A DNA stretch of 64,000 nucleotides from Bradyrhizobiaceae bacterium. GTDB lineage: Bacteria; Pseudomonadota; Alphaproteobacteria; Rhizobiales; Xanthobacteraceae. This document shows, in pieces, positions 51,428-60,131 of the stretch. Both the position numbers and the translations under genes were made by a program. Below the pieces are notes generated by a model. That model was given only the letters and a program-made list of their open reading frames with translations. It was not told the origin of the DNA and did no database searches. The stretch is from positions 1-64,000 of the forward strand of contig RXJJ01000014.1 in assembly GCA_003963145.1 (NCBI GenBank), in the 5' to 3' direction. Within the stretch, counting starts at the first letter, position 1. Each line of letters opens with the position of its first letter.

Positions 51428-51955
51428 TCAGAGTACGTTGGCCAAACGGCCGTAAAGCAGCTCATCCACGCCTTCGGCGAAGATGTCGCCGTTGCCGTCG
51501 ATCCTCAGGACGTACTGCGGGAGATTCTGGGTGGCTTGCCCCCAAACCTGTTGGCCGCCGCGTTCGCAATCAAAACGCGAATAGTGACCGGGGCAATTCA
51601 TCGTCTTGTCGGATGCGTTGTAGTTCAAGGGAAAGCCCTTGTGCGGACAGGTCGTCGAAAAGCCGACGATATCGCCGTCCGGGCCTGCTCCCATTGGAAC
51701 GCGTTGACCAAGCTTGAGCACGACTCCCGGTGCATCGTCGTCCGGATAGGAGACAGAAAGCGGTTCATTGGTCTTCAAATCTTTGATGTTACCGAGCCGG
51801 TTGGATGGATATTTGATGAGAGTCGTTGACGCGGATGCGTCCGCTTTGGCTTCGCTTGGAAGGACGGCGACCGCAGCGGCGGCGGCGGTCATCGCGCCGG
51901 CACCACCCAGAAAATGACGTCGGCCGACGTCTACGAGCTTGTCGCAGCTTTTCAT
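51428..51955 (-). CDS. aioB: Arsenite oxidase small (Rieske) subunit
   Basis: Rieske 2Fe-2S subunit that takes electrons from AioA and carries the Tat signal for both. From the ATG at 51955 it has 175 residues, with VGRRHFLGGAGAM as twin-arginine motif. The cluster ligands are C103-P-H105 and C121-P-G-H124. The position after CPHKG is phenylalanine rather than cysteine, so the disulfide of bc1-type Rieske proteins is absent, as in a number of arsenite oxidases. A sigma-54 promoter lies 57-72 bases upstream. Confidence 0.97.
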   Translation of the reverse strand: MKSCDKLVDVGRRHFLGGAGAMTAAAAAVAVLPSEAKADASASTTLIKYPSNRLGNIKDLKTNEPLSVSYPDDDAPGVVLKLGQRVPMGAGPDGDIVGFSTTCPHKGFPLNYNASDKTMNCPGHYSRFDCERGGQQVWGQATQNLPQYVLRIDGNGDIFAEGVDELLYGRLANVL

Positions 51956-52011
51956 TTGGCTGATCTCCCCAGACCATAGTTTCACTGTGTCCCATCGGAC
52001 GGGGAGAGCTT

Positions 52012-52027
52012 TGCAGAGAGCGGGCCA
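52012..52027 (-). promoter_or_regulatory. Sigma-54 (-24/-12) promoter of aioBA
   Basis: Minus-strand TGGCCCGCTCTCTGCA matches the sigma-54 consensus TGGCACG-N4-TTGCA at all but two defined positions, with exact GG/GC spacing. It is placed about 57 bases upstream of the aioB ATG and agrees with the AioR sigma-54 activator encoded in the same island. Confidence 0.85.
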
Positions 52028-52327
52028 GAGCAACCGAACGTTGAAGACGTTGAAGTTTGTCGAGTGTTCCGCGCGTGAGAGGTGCCGGCCTGTTCGGTTT
52101 TCCGAACATGCTGCGCCGCCGTTGGTTCTGGATCGCGAACACGAGCAGCCAGATTTGCCTTATCGAGGTCGGGTAGATGCGCCGCGATCGCTTGCTCCAA
52201 TGTGAATTTTAAAAATCGAACATCAGATCAATGATTTACCTCGGGGGATGACACGGCATTCCCGGTTGCATCGTTCGAACTGTCCATTATCCTCGACAGA
52301 TAGTCCCGGCGCTTCGATTGGAAGACA
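52028..52327. promoter_or_regulatory. Regulatory region between aioB and arsR-arsC
   Basis: No gene is seen in this 300-base stretch. Upstream of the sigma-54 promoter it contains a tandem direct repeat of ACGTTGAAG (52038-52046 and 52047-52055) and a perfect inverted repeat TGTTCGG-TTTT-CCGAACA (52091-52108). These are candidates for AioR enhancer sites. The promoter of the divergent arsR-arsC fusion must also lie here. Confidence 0.55.
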
Positions 52328-53212
52328 ATGACCCGCGATAAATTCACAACCGAAGACGCCGTGGAGATGTTCGCCAGCCTTGCACAGCCGACCCGGCTCG
52401 AAGCTTATCGCCTGCTCGTTCGCTACCTGCCTTATGGATTACCCGCTGGTGATGTGGCGCGGCTGTTAGCCGTTCCCCACAACACGATGTCCACGCATCT
52501 GGCTCAACTAGAGCGCGCTGGACTTATCACTAGCCGCCGGGAGGGCCGCTCGATCATCTATGCGGCGAAGGCCCGGAAGATGGCCAGCCTTTTCGATGTC
52601 ATGCTCGGCGAGATGCGTCAGCCGAAAGATGGCGAAGCTCCCGGATCGGAGTTTCCGCAACGCCGGCCATCCGACGCAGACTTCCGCGGCTATAACGTTC
52701 TCATTTTATGCTCTGGCAATTCCGCCCGCTCTCTGATGGCCGAGGCTATTTTAAACCGCGAAGGCGCAGGCCGCTTTCGCGCGTTCTCAGCCGGAAGCCG
52801 CCCGCAAGAGCGGCCTCATCCCATGGCGATCTCCTTACTGGATTCTCTGGGCTTCGAAACAGATCAGCTAAGGTCGAAGAGTTGGGATGAGTTCGTTGGC
52901 AGCGGCGCTCCAACGATGGATTTCATCATTACGGTTTGCGATGCCGCAGCGGGCGAGGAGTGTCCCTATTGGCCGGGTCATCCGCTTCAGGCGCATTGGG
53001 GCGTGCCGGACCCCGCGATGGTTCGTGGCACGCGCGATGAAAAGCGCGCCGCGTTTCTTGATGCCTATCGGCGGCTCGCCGCACGCTTAACCGCGTTGAT
53101 CAACTTGCCCATCGGCACTCTCGACCTTGCCGGGCTAAAAGAACAGTTGGCAGCGATCGGTCGCATGGAAGGCGCGACCGAGTTGACGCTCTCACCTTCC
53201 AAAGCCGCATAA
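52328..53212 (+). CDS. ArsR-ArsC fusion protein, second copy
   Basis: A 294-residue regulator-reductase fusion paralogous to that at 43629-44522. ArsR part: [61 protein letters not shown]. ArsC part: YNVLILCSGNSARSLMAEAIL P-loop and VCDAAAGEECPYWPGHP. Unlike the first copy it lacks the CC-x(n)-C cluster at the end of the HTH domain, so its metalloid sensing may differ. It lies between the aio operon and pstSCAB. Confidence 0.9.
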   Translation: MTRDKFTTEDAVEMFASLAQPTRLEAYRLLVRYLPYGLPAGDVARLLAVPHNTMSTHLAQLERAGLITSRREGRSIIYAAKARKMASLFDVMLGEMRQPKDGEAPGSEFPQRRPSDADFRGYNVLILCSGNSARSLMAEAILNREGAGRFRAFSAGSRPQERPHPMAISLLDSLGFETDQLRSKSWDEFVGSGAPTMDFIITVCDAAAGEECPYWPGHPLQAHWGVPDPAMVRGTRDEKRAAFLDAYRRLAARLTALINLPIGTLDLAGLKEQLAAIGRMEGATELTLSPSKAA

Positions 53213-53252
53213 TTCAATCAATAAATCAATCGCTTGTTCTGATCGCTCTCTA

Positions 53253-53276
53253 ATATGTCGTTATCTCTCGACATAT
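53253..53276. promoter_or_regulatory. Candidate ArsR operator upstream of pstS copy 2
   Basis: ATATGTCG (53253-53260), 8 bases, CGACATAT (53269-53276): same half-sites and same spacing as at 44601-44624. It is 90 bases upstream of the pstS GTG. Confidence 0.75.
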
Positions 53277-53365
53277 CGCCATGAATGATTTAACGGTTTC
53301 GCCGGAGGGGGCGATCGCCGTGAAGCTGATCTCCTCGATCCGTGTCCAACGACAGGAGATTAATC

Positions 53366-54388
53366 GTGACAATACTGATGAAGATTGCGGCGGCCGGCTT
53401 TGCAGTCGGCATGCTTGGGGCCGTTTCTGCCGCGCAGGCCGGCGACATCACCGGTGCGGGCTCGACCTTCGTTTACCCGATCCTCTCGAAGTGGTCGGCG
53501 GATTACAATCAACAGACCGGCGACAAGCTGAACTATCAGTCGATCGGTTCGGGCGGCGGTATCGCGCAGATCAAGGCCGCGACAGTCGATTTCGGCGCAT
53601 CGGACATGCCGATGAAGCCCGAAGACCTCAAAGAACTCGGAATGGGCCAGTTCCCGCTCGTCATCGGCGGCGTGGTGCCCGTCGTGAACATCCAGGGCGT
53701 GAAACCCGGCGAAATCAAATTCACCGGCGCCGTGCTTGCCGACATTTATCTCGGCAAGATCACCAACTGGAACGATCCTGCGATCACCAAGCTCAATCCT
53801 GAGCTTAAGCTTCCCGACGGAAAGATCACGGTCGTCCACCGCTCCGACGGATCGGGCACGACCTTCAACTGGGTGAACTATCTTTCCAAGGTCAGCGACG
53901 AGTGGAAGACGAAGGTCGGTGAAGGTACGTCTGTGTCATGGCCAACTGGCGTAGGCGGCAAGGGCAATGAAGGCGTCGCAGCCTACGTCAACCGCATCGA
54001 TAATTCGATCGGCTATGTCGAGTATGCCTACGTCCTGCAGAACAAGATGACCTTTGGCGCCGTGCAGAACAAGGCCGGCAAGTTCATCAAGCCCGACAAT
54101 GAGAGCTTCCAGGCGGCCGCCGCCAGCGCCGACTGGTCTAAGGCGCAGGACTTCTATCTCGTCATGACGGATGCGCCCGGCGACAAGGCCTATCCCGTCA
54201 CCGCGACGGTCTTCATCATCATGTACAAGCAGCCCAAGGATGCCGACCGCTCTAAGGACGCCTTCAAGTTCTTCAAGTGGGCGCTGGAAAAGGGACAGCC
54301 GCAAGCGAAGGAGCTTGATTACGTTCCGCTCCCCGAAGCCCTGACCAATCAAATCGAAAAGTATTGGGGAGCTGAGTTCAAGAGCTGA
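53366..54388 (+). CDS. pstS: Phosphate-binding protein PstS, copy 2
   Basis: Periplasmic phosphate-binding component of the Pst transporter, 340 residues from a GTG at 53366, chosen because AGGAG stands eight bases upstream; a start at 53342 lacks this. Signal peptide MKIAAAGFAVGMLGAVSAAQA. Phosphate-binding segments GAGSTFVYPILSKWSADY and VVHRSDGSGTTFNWVNYLSK. Very similar to the copy at 44641. First gene of pstSCAB-phoU. Confidence 0.95.
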   Translation: MTILMKIAAAGFAVGMLGAVSAAQAGDITGAGSTFVYPILSKWSADYNQQTGDKLNYQSIGSGGGIAQIKAATVDFGASDMPMKPEDLKELGMGQFPLVIGGVVPVVNIQGVKPGEIKFTGAVLADIYLGKITNWNDPAITKLNPELKLPDGKITVVHRSDGSGTTFNWVNYLSKVSDEWKTKVGEGTSVSWPTGVGGKGNEGVAAYVNRIDNSIGYVEYAYVLQNKMTFGAVQNKAGKFIKPDNESFQAAAASADWSKAQDFYLVMTDAPGDKAYPVTATVFIIMYKQPKDADRSKDAFKFFKWALEKGQPQAKELDYVPLPEALTNQIEKYWGAEFKS

Positions 54389-54421
54389 CGCCCTGAGCTC
54401 AAGAGCTGATCACCCCATGGG

Positions 54422-54455
54422 CCGCCGGAGGAGGGACTGGCTCTTCCTCCGGCGG
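54422..54455 (+). terminator. Hairpin between pstS and pstC
   Basis: Stem CCGCCGGAGGA (54422-54432) with TCCTCCGGCGG (54445-54455), 12-base loop. No T-run follows, so it more likely stabilises the pstS mRNA end or attenuates read-through, lowering pstCAB relative to the abundant binding protein. Confidence 0.7.
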
Positions 54456-54484
54456 TTCGCCGCTTATTCAGAACAGAGGCCGTC

Positions 54485-55480
54485 ATGAGTGAAAGCACAA
54501 TCGATGCCGCCGTTGAGGCGGCGTCTCAGGCCACCACAGCACGCCCGCGCTGGATTGATGATGCGACCGGCGACCGGCTTTTCCACGGCGTGGTCGCGGG
54601 CGCTGCGTTCTTCGTGTTGTTCGCCTTGGGCGCAGCGGCGTTATCGATGGCATGGGGAGGCCGGCTGGCCTTTCAGACCTTCGGTTGGCGATTTTTCTAC
54701 GGCACCGAATGGGATCCGGTCGCGCGACAATTTGCGGCTTTCGTGCCGATCTACGGCACGCTGGTGACATCGCTGATTGCGATGATTATCGCCATCCCTG
54801 TCAGCCTCGGCATTGCTGTGTTTCTGACCGAGGTATGCCCGCGATGGGCGCGGGGTTCGGTCGGTACGGCGATCGAACTGCTGGCAGGCATTCCGAGCAT
54901 CATCTACGGCATGTGGGGACTCTTCACGTTCGTGCCGTTCATGTCCCGCTATGTTCAGCCGTGGCTGATCAACCATCTGGGTCCTTTGCCGTTGATCGGC
55001 GCGCTGTTTGACGGCGCTCCGATGGGGATTGGTATGCTCACGGCCGGCATCATCCTCGGCATCATGATTGTTCCGTTTATCACGGCGGTCATGCGGGACG
55101 TGTTTTCTGTCGTTCCGGCGACGCTGAAAGAGTCGGCCTATGCGCTGGGCTGCACGCGGTGGGAAGTCATCCGAAACATCGTCATTCCCTACACCCGTAC
55201 AGCGGTCGTCGGAGGCATCTTTCTCGGGCTCGGACGCGCTCTTGGCGAAACGATGGCCGTCACCTTCGTTCTTGGGAACGCGCACAATCTCAGCATCTCC
55301 CTGATGGAGCCGGGAAACTCCATTGCAGCGGCGATCGCGAATGAATTCACCGAGGCGGATTCCGACATCTATCTCTCTTCGCTGATCGCGCTCGGTTTCG
55401 TTCTCTTCGCGGTGACGTTCGTCGTCCTGGCGATTGCAAAAGTGATGCTTCAGCGCATCGCGCAACAGAAGGGAGAATAA
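54485..55480 (+). CDS. pstC: Phosphate ABC transporter permease PstC
   Basis: Inner-membrane permease of the high-affinity phosphate transporter, 331 residues with six main helices. The ABC-permease EAA loop region reads VPATLKESAYALGCTRWEVIRNIVIPYTRTAVVGGIFLGLGRALGETMAV. An extended N-terminus precedes helix one. The order pstS-C-A-B-phoU is standard. Confidence 0.96.
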   Translation: MSESTIDAAVEAASQATTARPRWIDDATGDRLFHGVVAGAAFFVLFALGAAALSMAWGGRLAFQTFGWRFFYGTEWDPVARQFAAFVPIYGTLVTSLIAMIIAIPVSLGIAVFLTEVCPRWARGSVGTAIELLAGIPSIIYGMWGLFTFVPFMSRYVQPWLINHLGPLPLIGALFDGAPMGIGMLTAGIILGIMIVPFITAVMRDVFSVVPATLKESAYALGCTRWEVIRNIVIPYTRTAVVGGIFLGLGRALGETMAVTFVLGNAHNLSISLMEPGNSIAAAIANEFTEADSDIYLSSLIALGFVLFAVTFVVLAIAKVMLQRIAQQKGE

Positions 55481-55481
55481 G

Positions 55482-56339
55482 ATGCCTATCGCGACCTCGC
55501 GGCAGCGCCGGCGTCAGATGGTAAGCTTTGTGGTGTTGTCGCTTGCAACCTTCGCAACACTCTTTGGTCTCTTCTGGCTCGTCTGGATTCTTGGAACGAC
55601 CCTCGCCGAAGGGTTCGCCGCTCTTAATTTAAAGCTGTTTACGCAAATGACGCCGCCACCGGGTGAATCGGGCGGGTTGCTCAATGCATTCTTCGGCAGC
55701 TTTGTCATGGTGCTTATTGCGGTTGTGATCGGCAGCCCTATTGGCATCGCGGCGGGGACGTATCTTGCCGAATACGCACGCGGCAATCGCATTGGCGAAA
55801 CCATCCGGTTCATCAACGACATTTTGTTGAGCGCGCCGTCGATCGTCATCGGCTTGTTTGTCTATGAACTCGTGGTGCGCCAGTCCGGTCACTTTTCCGC
55901 CTATGCCGGCGGCGTTGCCTTGGCCTTCATCCTGCTGCCTGTCGTTGTTCGTACCACCGACGAGATGCTCCGCCTCGTTCCGGACGTCATGCGGGAAGCA
56001 GCACTCTCCCTCGGCATCCCGCGATGGAAGATGGTCAACCATGTCCTGTATCGGGCCGCCAAGGCCGGAATTCTTACGGGAGTTCTTCTCGCGGTTGCGC
56101 GCATTTCAGGCGAGACGGCGCCACTTCTTTTTACCGCACTGAATAATCAATACTGGGCCAGCTCGCTGTCGGAGCCGATGGCGAATATCCCAGTCGTTAT
56201 CTTTCAATACGCCATGAGCCCTTACGAAGCCTGGCACACCCTCGCGTGGGCCGGTGCGTTCGTCATGACGCTGTTCGTTCTGATGCTCAGCATCGTATCG
56301 CGAACCATCCTGAACCGCAGGAACATCAACAATGGGTGA
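55482..56339 (+). CDS. pstA: Phosphate ABC transporter permease PstA
   Basis: Second permease subunit, 285 residues. The EAA loop is [54 protein letters not shown], typical of PstA. It begins one base after the pstC stop and its end overlaps pstB by eight bases. Confidence 0.96.
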   Translation: MPIATSRQRRRQMVSFVVLSLATFATLFGLFWLVWILGTTLAEGFAALNLKLFTQMTPPPGESGGLLNAFFGSFVMVLIAVVIGSPIGIAAGTYLAEYARGNRIGETIRFINDILLSAPSIVIGLFVYELVVRQSGHFSAYAGGVALAFILLPVVVRTTDEMLRLVPDVMREAALSLGIPRWKMVNHVLYRAAKAGILTGVLLAVARISGETAPLLFTALNNQYWASSLSEPMANIPVVIFQYAMSPYEAWHTLAWAGAFVMTLFVLMLSIVSRTILNRRNINNG

Positions 56340-57117
56340 CGTCATCTCGCTCGATGCGCAGGAAAAGCCGAAGTTCGTTCTTGATGGGCTCGATTTTTTC
56401 TATGGAGATACCCAGGCGCTGCACGGCGTGAGCTTGTCGCTGCCGACACGGCAGGTCTCCGCACTGATCGGCCCCTCGGGATGCGGCAAATCGACGTTGC
56501 TGCGGGTGCTGAATCGAATCTATTCGATCTATCCCAACCAGCGGGCCACCGGGCGCGTCATGCTGGACGGCGAGAACATTCTGGATGCCAAATTTCCGCT
56601 CGGCCGCCTGAGGTCCCGCGTCGGGATGGTTTTTCAAAAGCCGATCCCGTTTCCGATGTCCATTTACGACAATGTGGCTTACGGAATTCGCCATTTCGAA
56701 CGCCTTTCCCGCCAGCAGATGAATGCACGGGTGGAAGGCGCGCTGCGTCAGGCCGCGCTTTGGGACGAGGTCAAGGACAAGCTGACGTCATCCGGCTTAA
56801 GTCTTTCCGGCGGCCAGCAGCAGCGGCTCTGCATCGCGCGTGCGATTGCGCTTCGTCCCGAAGTGCTGCTGCTCGACGAGCCGACTTCGGCGCTCGACCC
56901 GATCTCGACAGCCCGCATCGAAGAGCTGATCGACATGCTCAAGACCGATTTCACCATCGTCATCGTCACCCACAACATGCAGCAGGCGGCGAGAATATCG
57001 ATGAAGACGGCCTTTATGTATATGGGCAGGCTGGTCGAATACGGCGACACAACACAAATTTTCCGCAGGCCGCATGACGAGAGGACCGAGGAATATATCA
57101 CGGGCCGCTTCGGCTGA
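56332..57117 (+). CDS. pstB: Phosphate ABC transporter ATP-binding protein PstB
   Basis: ATPase subunit, 261 residues, with Walker [10 protein letters not shown] near residue 46, signature [16 protein letters not shown] and Walker [14 protein letters not shown]. It overlaps pstA and is followed by phoU after 40 bases. No phoB/phoR genes are present nearby, so Pho regulation must come from elsewhere or be replaced by arsenic-responsive control. Confidence 0.97.
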   Translation: MGDVISLDAQEKPKFVLDGLDFFYGDTQALHGVSLSLPTRQVSALIGPSGCGKSTLLRVLNRIYSIYPNQRATGRVMLDGENILDAKFPLGRLRSRVGMVFQKPIPFPMSIYDNVAYGIRHFERLSRQQMNARVEGALRQAALWDEVKDKLTSSGLSLSGGQQQRLCIARAIALRPEVLLLDEPTSALDPISTARIEELIDMLKTDFTIVIVTHNMQQAARISMKTAFMYMGRLVEYGDTTQIFRRPHDERTEEYITGRFG

Positions 57118-57157
57118 CGCACTGCGTCTTTCATTCTGAACTCCGAGGAGCAATCAC

Positions 57158-57880
57158 ATGACAACCTCGAAACATACCGTCAGCGGGTTCGACACCGACC
57201 TCGATTCCCTCAAGGACAACATCGTCAGGATGGGCGAAGTCGTCCAAACGGCATTTGCGGAATCCATTAACGCGCTTCTGTCGGGGGACGCAGACGCCGC
57301 GACATTCGCCATCGCACACGATGAGACTGCCGACGAACTTGAGCGACGCGTCGAGGAAGGCGCCGTGCAGACCATCGCGCGCAGGCAGCCTCTGGCCGTC
57401 GATCTTCGCGATATCATGGCCGCCGTGCGGATCGCATCCGACCTTGAGCGAATCGGCGATCTGGCAAAGAACATCGCCAAACGCGCCCTGGCCCTTGGCG
57501 ATGAAAGACCGCAGCAGGATTTGGCAAGCAGGATAGAAAAGATGGCCACGCTCACCCGGCAACAGCTAGGGCGGGTGCTTACGGCCTATGCGGATCGGAA
57601 TGCCGAGCTGGCGATCGCCATCCGTGACGAGGATGGCGAGATCGACCTACTCCATACCGCTTTCTTCAAAGAGTCCATCGACACTATCGCGCGCAGCCAC
57701 AGCGACGTCGCCGGCATCACCCATCTGCTGTTTTGCGCCAAGAACATCGAGCGTATCGGGGACCATGTCACCAATATATCGGAGAACGTCTATTTCATCG
57801 TGACCGGCTCGATGCCTCAGCAAGATCGCATCAAGCTCGACACCAGCAGCACGATCAAGTCGCCCCCGGGGACTCCCTAA
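57158..57880 (+). CDS. phoU: Phosphate signalling/transport regulator PhoU
   Basis: All-helical protein of 240 residues that links PstSCAB activity to PhoR signalling in known systems. Two repeated helical bundles with the family motifs ERRVEEGAVQTIARRQPLAVDLRDIMAAVRIASDLERIGDLAKNIAKRA and HLLFCAKNIERIGDHVTNISENVYFIVTG (metal-binding E/D-xx-x-D) are visible. Last gene of the pst operon. Confidence 0.96.
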   Translation: MTTSKHTVSGFDTDLDSLKDNIVRMGEVVQTAFAESINALLSGDADAATFAIAHDETADELERRVEEGAVQTIARRQPLAVDLRDIMAAVRIASDLERIGDLAKNIAKRALALGDERPQQDLASRIEKMATLTRQQLGRVLTAYADRNAELAIAIRDEDGEIDLLHTAFFKESIDTIARSHSDVAGITHLLFCAKNIERIGDHVTNISENVYFIVTGSMPQQDRIKLDTSSTIKSPPGTP

Positions 57881-57953
57881 ACCCCGGCGTGATGTGTTTC
57901 CAAGACACCGCGGGTGGTATTACCATAGCCGAACGATGAAGGGAGCTGGCATC

Positions 57954-58757
57954 ATGACCGGCATGAGCGAGTTGCGCGCGCACAGCAAGGTCGCTGCCTT
58001 CGGCTTCGGCGCACTTATCGGCTTACTAGGCGGTTTGATTGGTCTTGGCGGCGCGGAGTTTCGGCTGCCGGTACTGATTGGCTGGTTCAACTTTGCCCCG
58101 CTGGCAGCCATCATCCTGAACAAAGCCATGAGTCTTGTTGTGGTCGCGTCGGCATTGCCGTCCCGCGCCGCGACCGTACCGTTTTCCGCGATTGCCGATA
58201 ACTGGCTAACCGTGGTGAACCTGCTTGCAGGCAGTTTGCTCGGCGCATGGATAGGCGCGGGCTGGGCCATAAAGCTCGCGTCCAAAACGCTTTACCGCAT
58301 CATTGCTGGCTTATTGGTGTTCATTGCCGTGGTGCTGCTTCTCGGTCACGACGTGACCGGCGGCACTGCCTTACTGACCGGCCCGGCGCAAATTGTCGCG
58401 GGAGTCGTGGCAGGGTTCTTAATCGGCGTTGTCGCCGCGCTGCTGGGCGTGGCGGGTGGTGAGTTGTTGATACCTACCCTTGTGCTGCTATTCGGCTGCG
58501 ACATCAAACTCGCCGGCAGCCTGTCACTGGCGGTAAGCCTTCCCACCATGCTGGTCGGCTTTGCCCGCTATTCGCGCGACCGCAGCTTCACCGTGCTTGG
58601 CCAAAATCTCGGGTTCGTGGTCGCGATGGCGCTCGGTTCGGTCGCGGGCAGTTTCATCGGTGGGCGTCTGCTCGGCATCGTGCCCAACAGCGTGCTACTG
58701 CCGCTCCTGGCAGTCATTCTGCTGCTGTCGGCCATCAAGGTCTGGCGGCACGAATAA
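57954..58757 (+). CDS. TauE/SafE-type membrane transporter
   Basis: Predicted anion exporter with about eight membrane helices, 267 residues from the ATG at 57954 (GGGAGC lies just upstream). The paired glycine-rich motifs GALIGLLGGLIGLGGAEFRLPVLI and GFLIGVVAALLGVAGGELLIPTLVLLFG are the hallmark of the TauE/SafE (sulfite exporter) family. Substrate is unknown; its place between phoU and the aioR regulator suggests an oxyanion linked to arsenic or phosphate metabolism. Convergent with aioR. Confidence 0.85.
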   Translation: MTGMSELRAHSKVAAFGFGALIGLLGGLIGLGGAEFRLPVLIGWFNFAPLAAIILNKAMSLVVVASALPSRAATVPFSAIADNWLTVVNLLAGSLLGAWIGAGWAIKLASKTLYRIIAGLLVFIAVVLLLGHDVTGGTALLTGPAQIVAGVVAGFLIGVVAALLGVAGGELLIPTLVLLFGCDIKLAGSLSLAVSLPTMLVGFARYSRDRSFTVLGQNLGFVVAMALGSVAGSFIGGRLLGIVPNSVLLPLLAVILLLSAIKVWRHE

Positions 58758-58814
58758 GTGCACGATCAACTACGAAAGGTTGCATGCCTATCAGGCTGGC
58801 ATATGCTCCGAATA

Positions 58815-60131
58815 TTAAATTTCAGAATGCAGGCCGAGACGCTTCATTTTGTCCCAAAGGGTCGTCCTGCCAATTCCGAGCAGGCGGGAGGCAGCGCCGA
58901 TCTCGCCGCCTGTTGAGGCGAGTGCGCGAACGATATGACGGCGTTCGGCGCTCTGCCGGACATCTTCGAGCGACTGCATTTCTTGCTTCTCCTGCGTATC
59001 GCGGGATTCTTCCGGGAAAAGATCGCGCGGCATAATCCAAAGTCCTTCGGAGAGAGCAATCGCGCGCTCGACGCGATTTCGAAGTTCGCGGATGTTTCCC
59101 GGCCAATCGTGGGCGAGAGCAGCTTCTTCCGCCGCAAGACTGAAACCCTTCATGGTGCTTTCCATTGCCGCGGCAAGCTCAATGAAGAATCTCTCCATGA
59201 GCCAGGGAATGTCGTCGGCCCGCTCCCGCAGCGGCGGGATTCTGACGTTGACCACGTTGATGCGGTAGTACAGGTCTTCGCGAAAGCGGCCGGCATACAC
59301 CATCCCGAGCAAGTCTGCATTTGTAGCTGCCACGAGGCGGCCTTCGAAAGGCAGCGCGCGTTCGCCGCCGACCCTGTGGAAGGTTCTGGCCTCGACCAGC
59401 CTGAGCAATTTCGCCTGAAGCTCCGGATGGAGTTCTCCGATTTCATCCAGAAAAAGAACGCCTTTTCCAGCGCGTTCTGCGTAGCCAAGATGCCGCTGTG
59501 CCGCGCTTGTGAAAGACCCCTTTTCATGTCCGAACAATTCGCTTTCCAAAAGATCGGACGGAATGGCAGCGCAGTTGACGGCGATGAACGGCTGATCGTG
59601 CCGGGACGAAGATGCATGGAGAAAGCGCGCGGCGACCTCTTTGCCGCTTCCTGTTTCGCCAGTCATTAAAACGGTGGAGTTTAGAGCTGCAAGACGAAGC
59701 AGGGTCTGCTCCAGTTTTCTGGCTGACGCCGAAAGTCCGAGGACGCCGGAAGCCGCACCATCGGATTTCACGAATACGTTCAGCTTTGAAAGCAAGCTGT
59801 CGATCTCGAAAGGCTTTGTAACGTAGTCCGCGGCACCGGCCCGGATCAGCCTGACCGCCTGATCGATGTCGCCGTGCCCGGTAATAAAAAGGAAGGGAGG
59901 CGCCTTGGCGTTTCGGCCGGTCCGCTCGAACAATTCCTCTCCGCTGATGCCAGGCAATCTAATATCGCAGATCACGGCGTCAAATTTGTCCGAGCTTATT
60001 TGCGTGACCGCTTCACCGGCATCGCGCCACCACTTCACGGCAATGCCTTCCAGCGCGAGGCGTTGCACCAGGCTTTCTCCCATGATGGCGTCGTCCTCGA
60101 TCAATGCGATCGATCTTGCGTCAGGCGACAT
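58815..60131 (-). CDS. aioR: Sigma-54-dependent response regulator AioR
   Basis: NtrC-type activator of aioBA, 438 residues from the ATG at 60131, which overlaps aioS by 11 bases. Receiver domain: IALIEDD, VICDIRLPG (phospho-acceptor Asp), ITGHGD, TKPF. AAA+ domain: GETGSGKE Walker A and LFLDEIGEL Walker B. The sigma-54-contacting loop reads GSFTSA in place of the usual GAFTGA. C-terminal Fis-type helix-turn-helix (GEIGAASRLLGIGRTTLWDKMKRLG). It should act on the -24/-12 promoter at 52012-52027. Confidence 0.93.
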   Translation of the reverse strand: MSPDARSIALIEDDAIMGESLVQRLALEGIAVKWWRDAGEAVTQISSDKFDAVICDIRLPGISGEELFERTGRNAKAPPFLFITGHGDIDQAVRLIRAGAADYVTKPFEIDSLLSKLNVFVKSDGAASGVLGLSASARKLEQTLLRLAALNSTVLMTGETGSGKEVAARFLHASSSRHDQPFIAVNCAAIPSDLLESELFGHEKGSFTSAAQRHLGYAERAGKGVLFLDEIGELHPELQAKLLRLVEARTFHRVGGERALPFEGRLVAATNADLLGMVYAGRFREDLYYRINVVNVRIPPLRERADDIPWLMERFFIELAAAMESTMKGFSLAAEEAALAHDWPGNIRELRNRVERAIALSEGLWIMPRDLFPEESRDTQEKQEMQSLEDVRQSAERRHIVRALASTGGEIGAASRLLGIGRTTLWDKMKRLGLHSEI

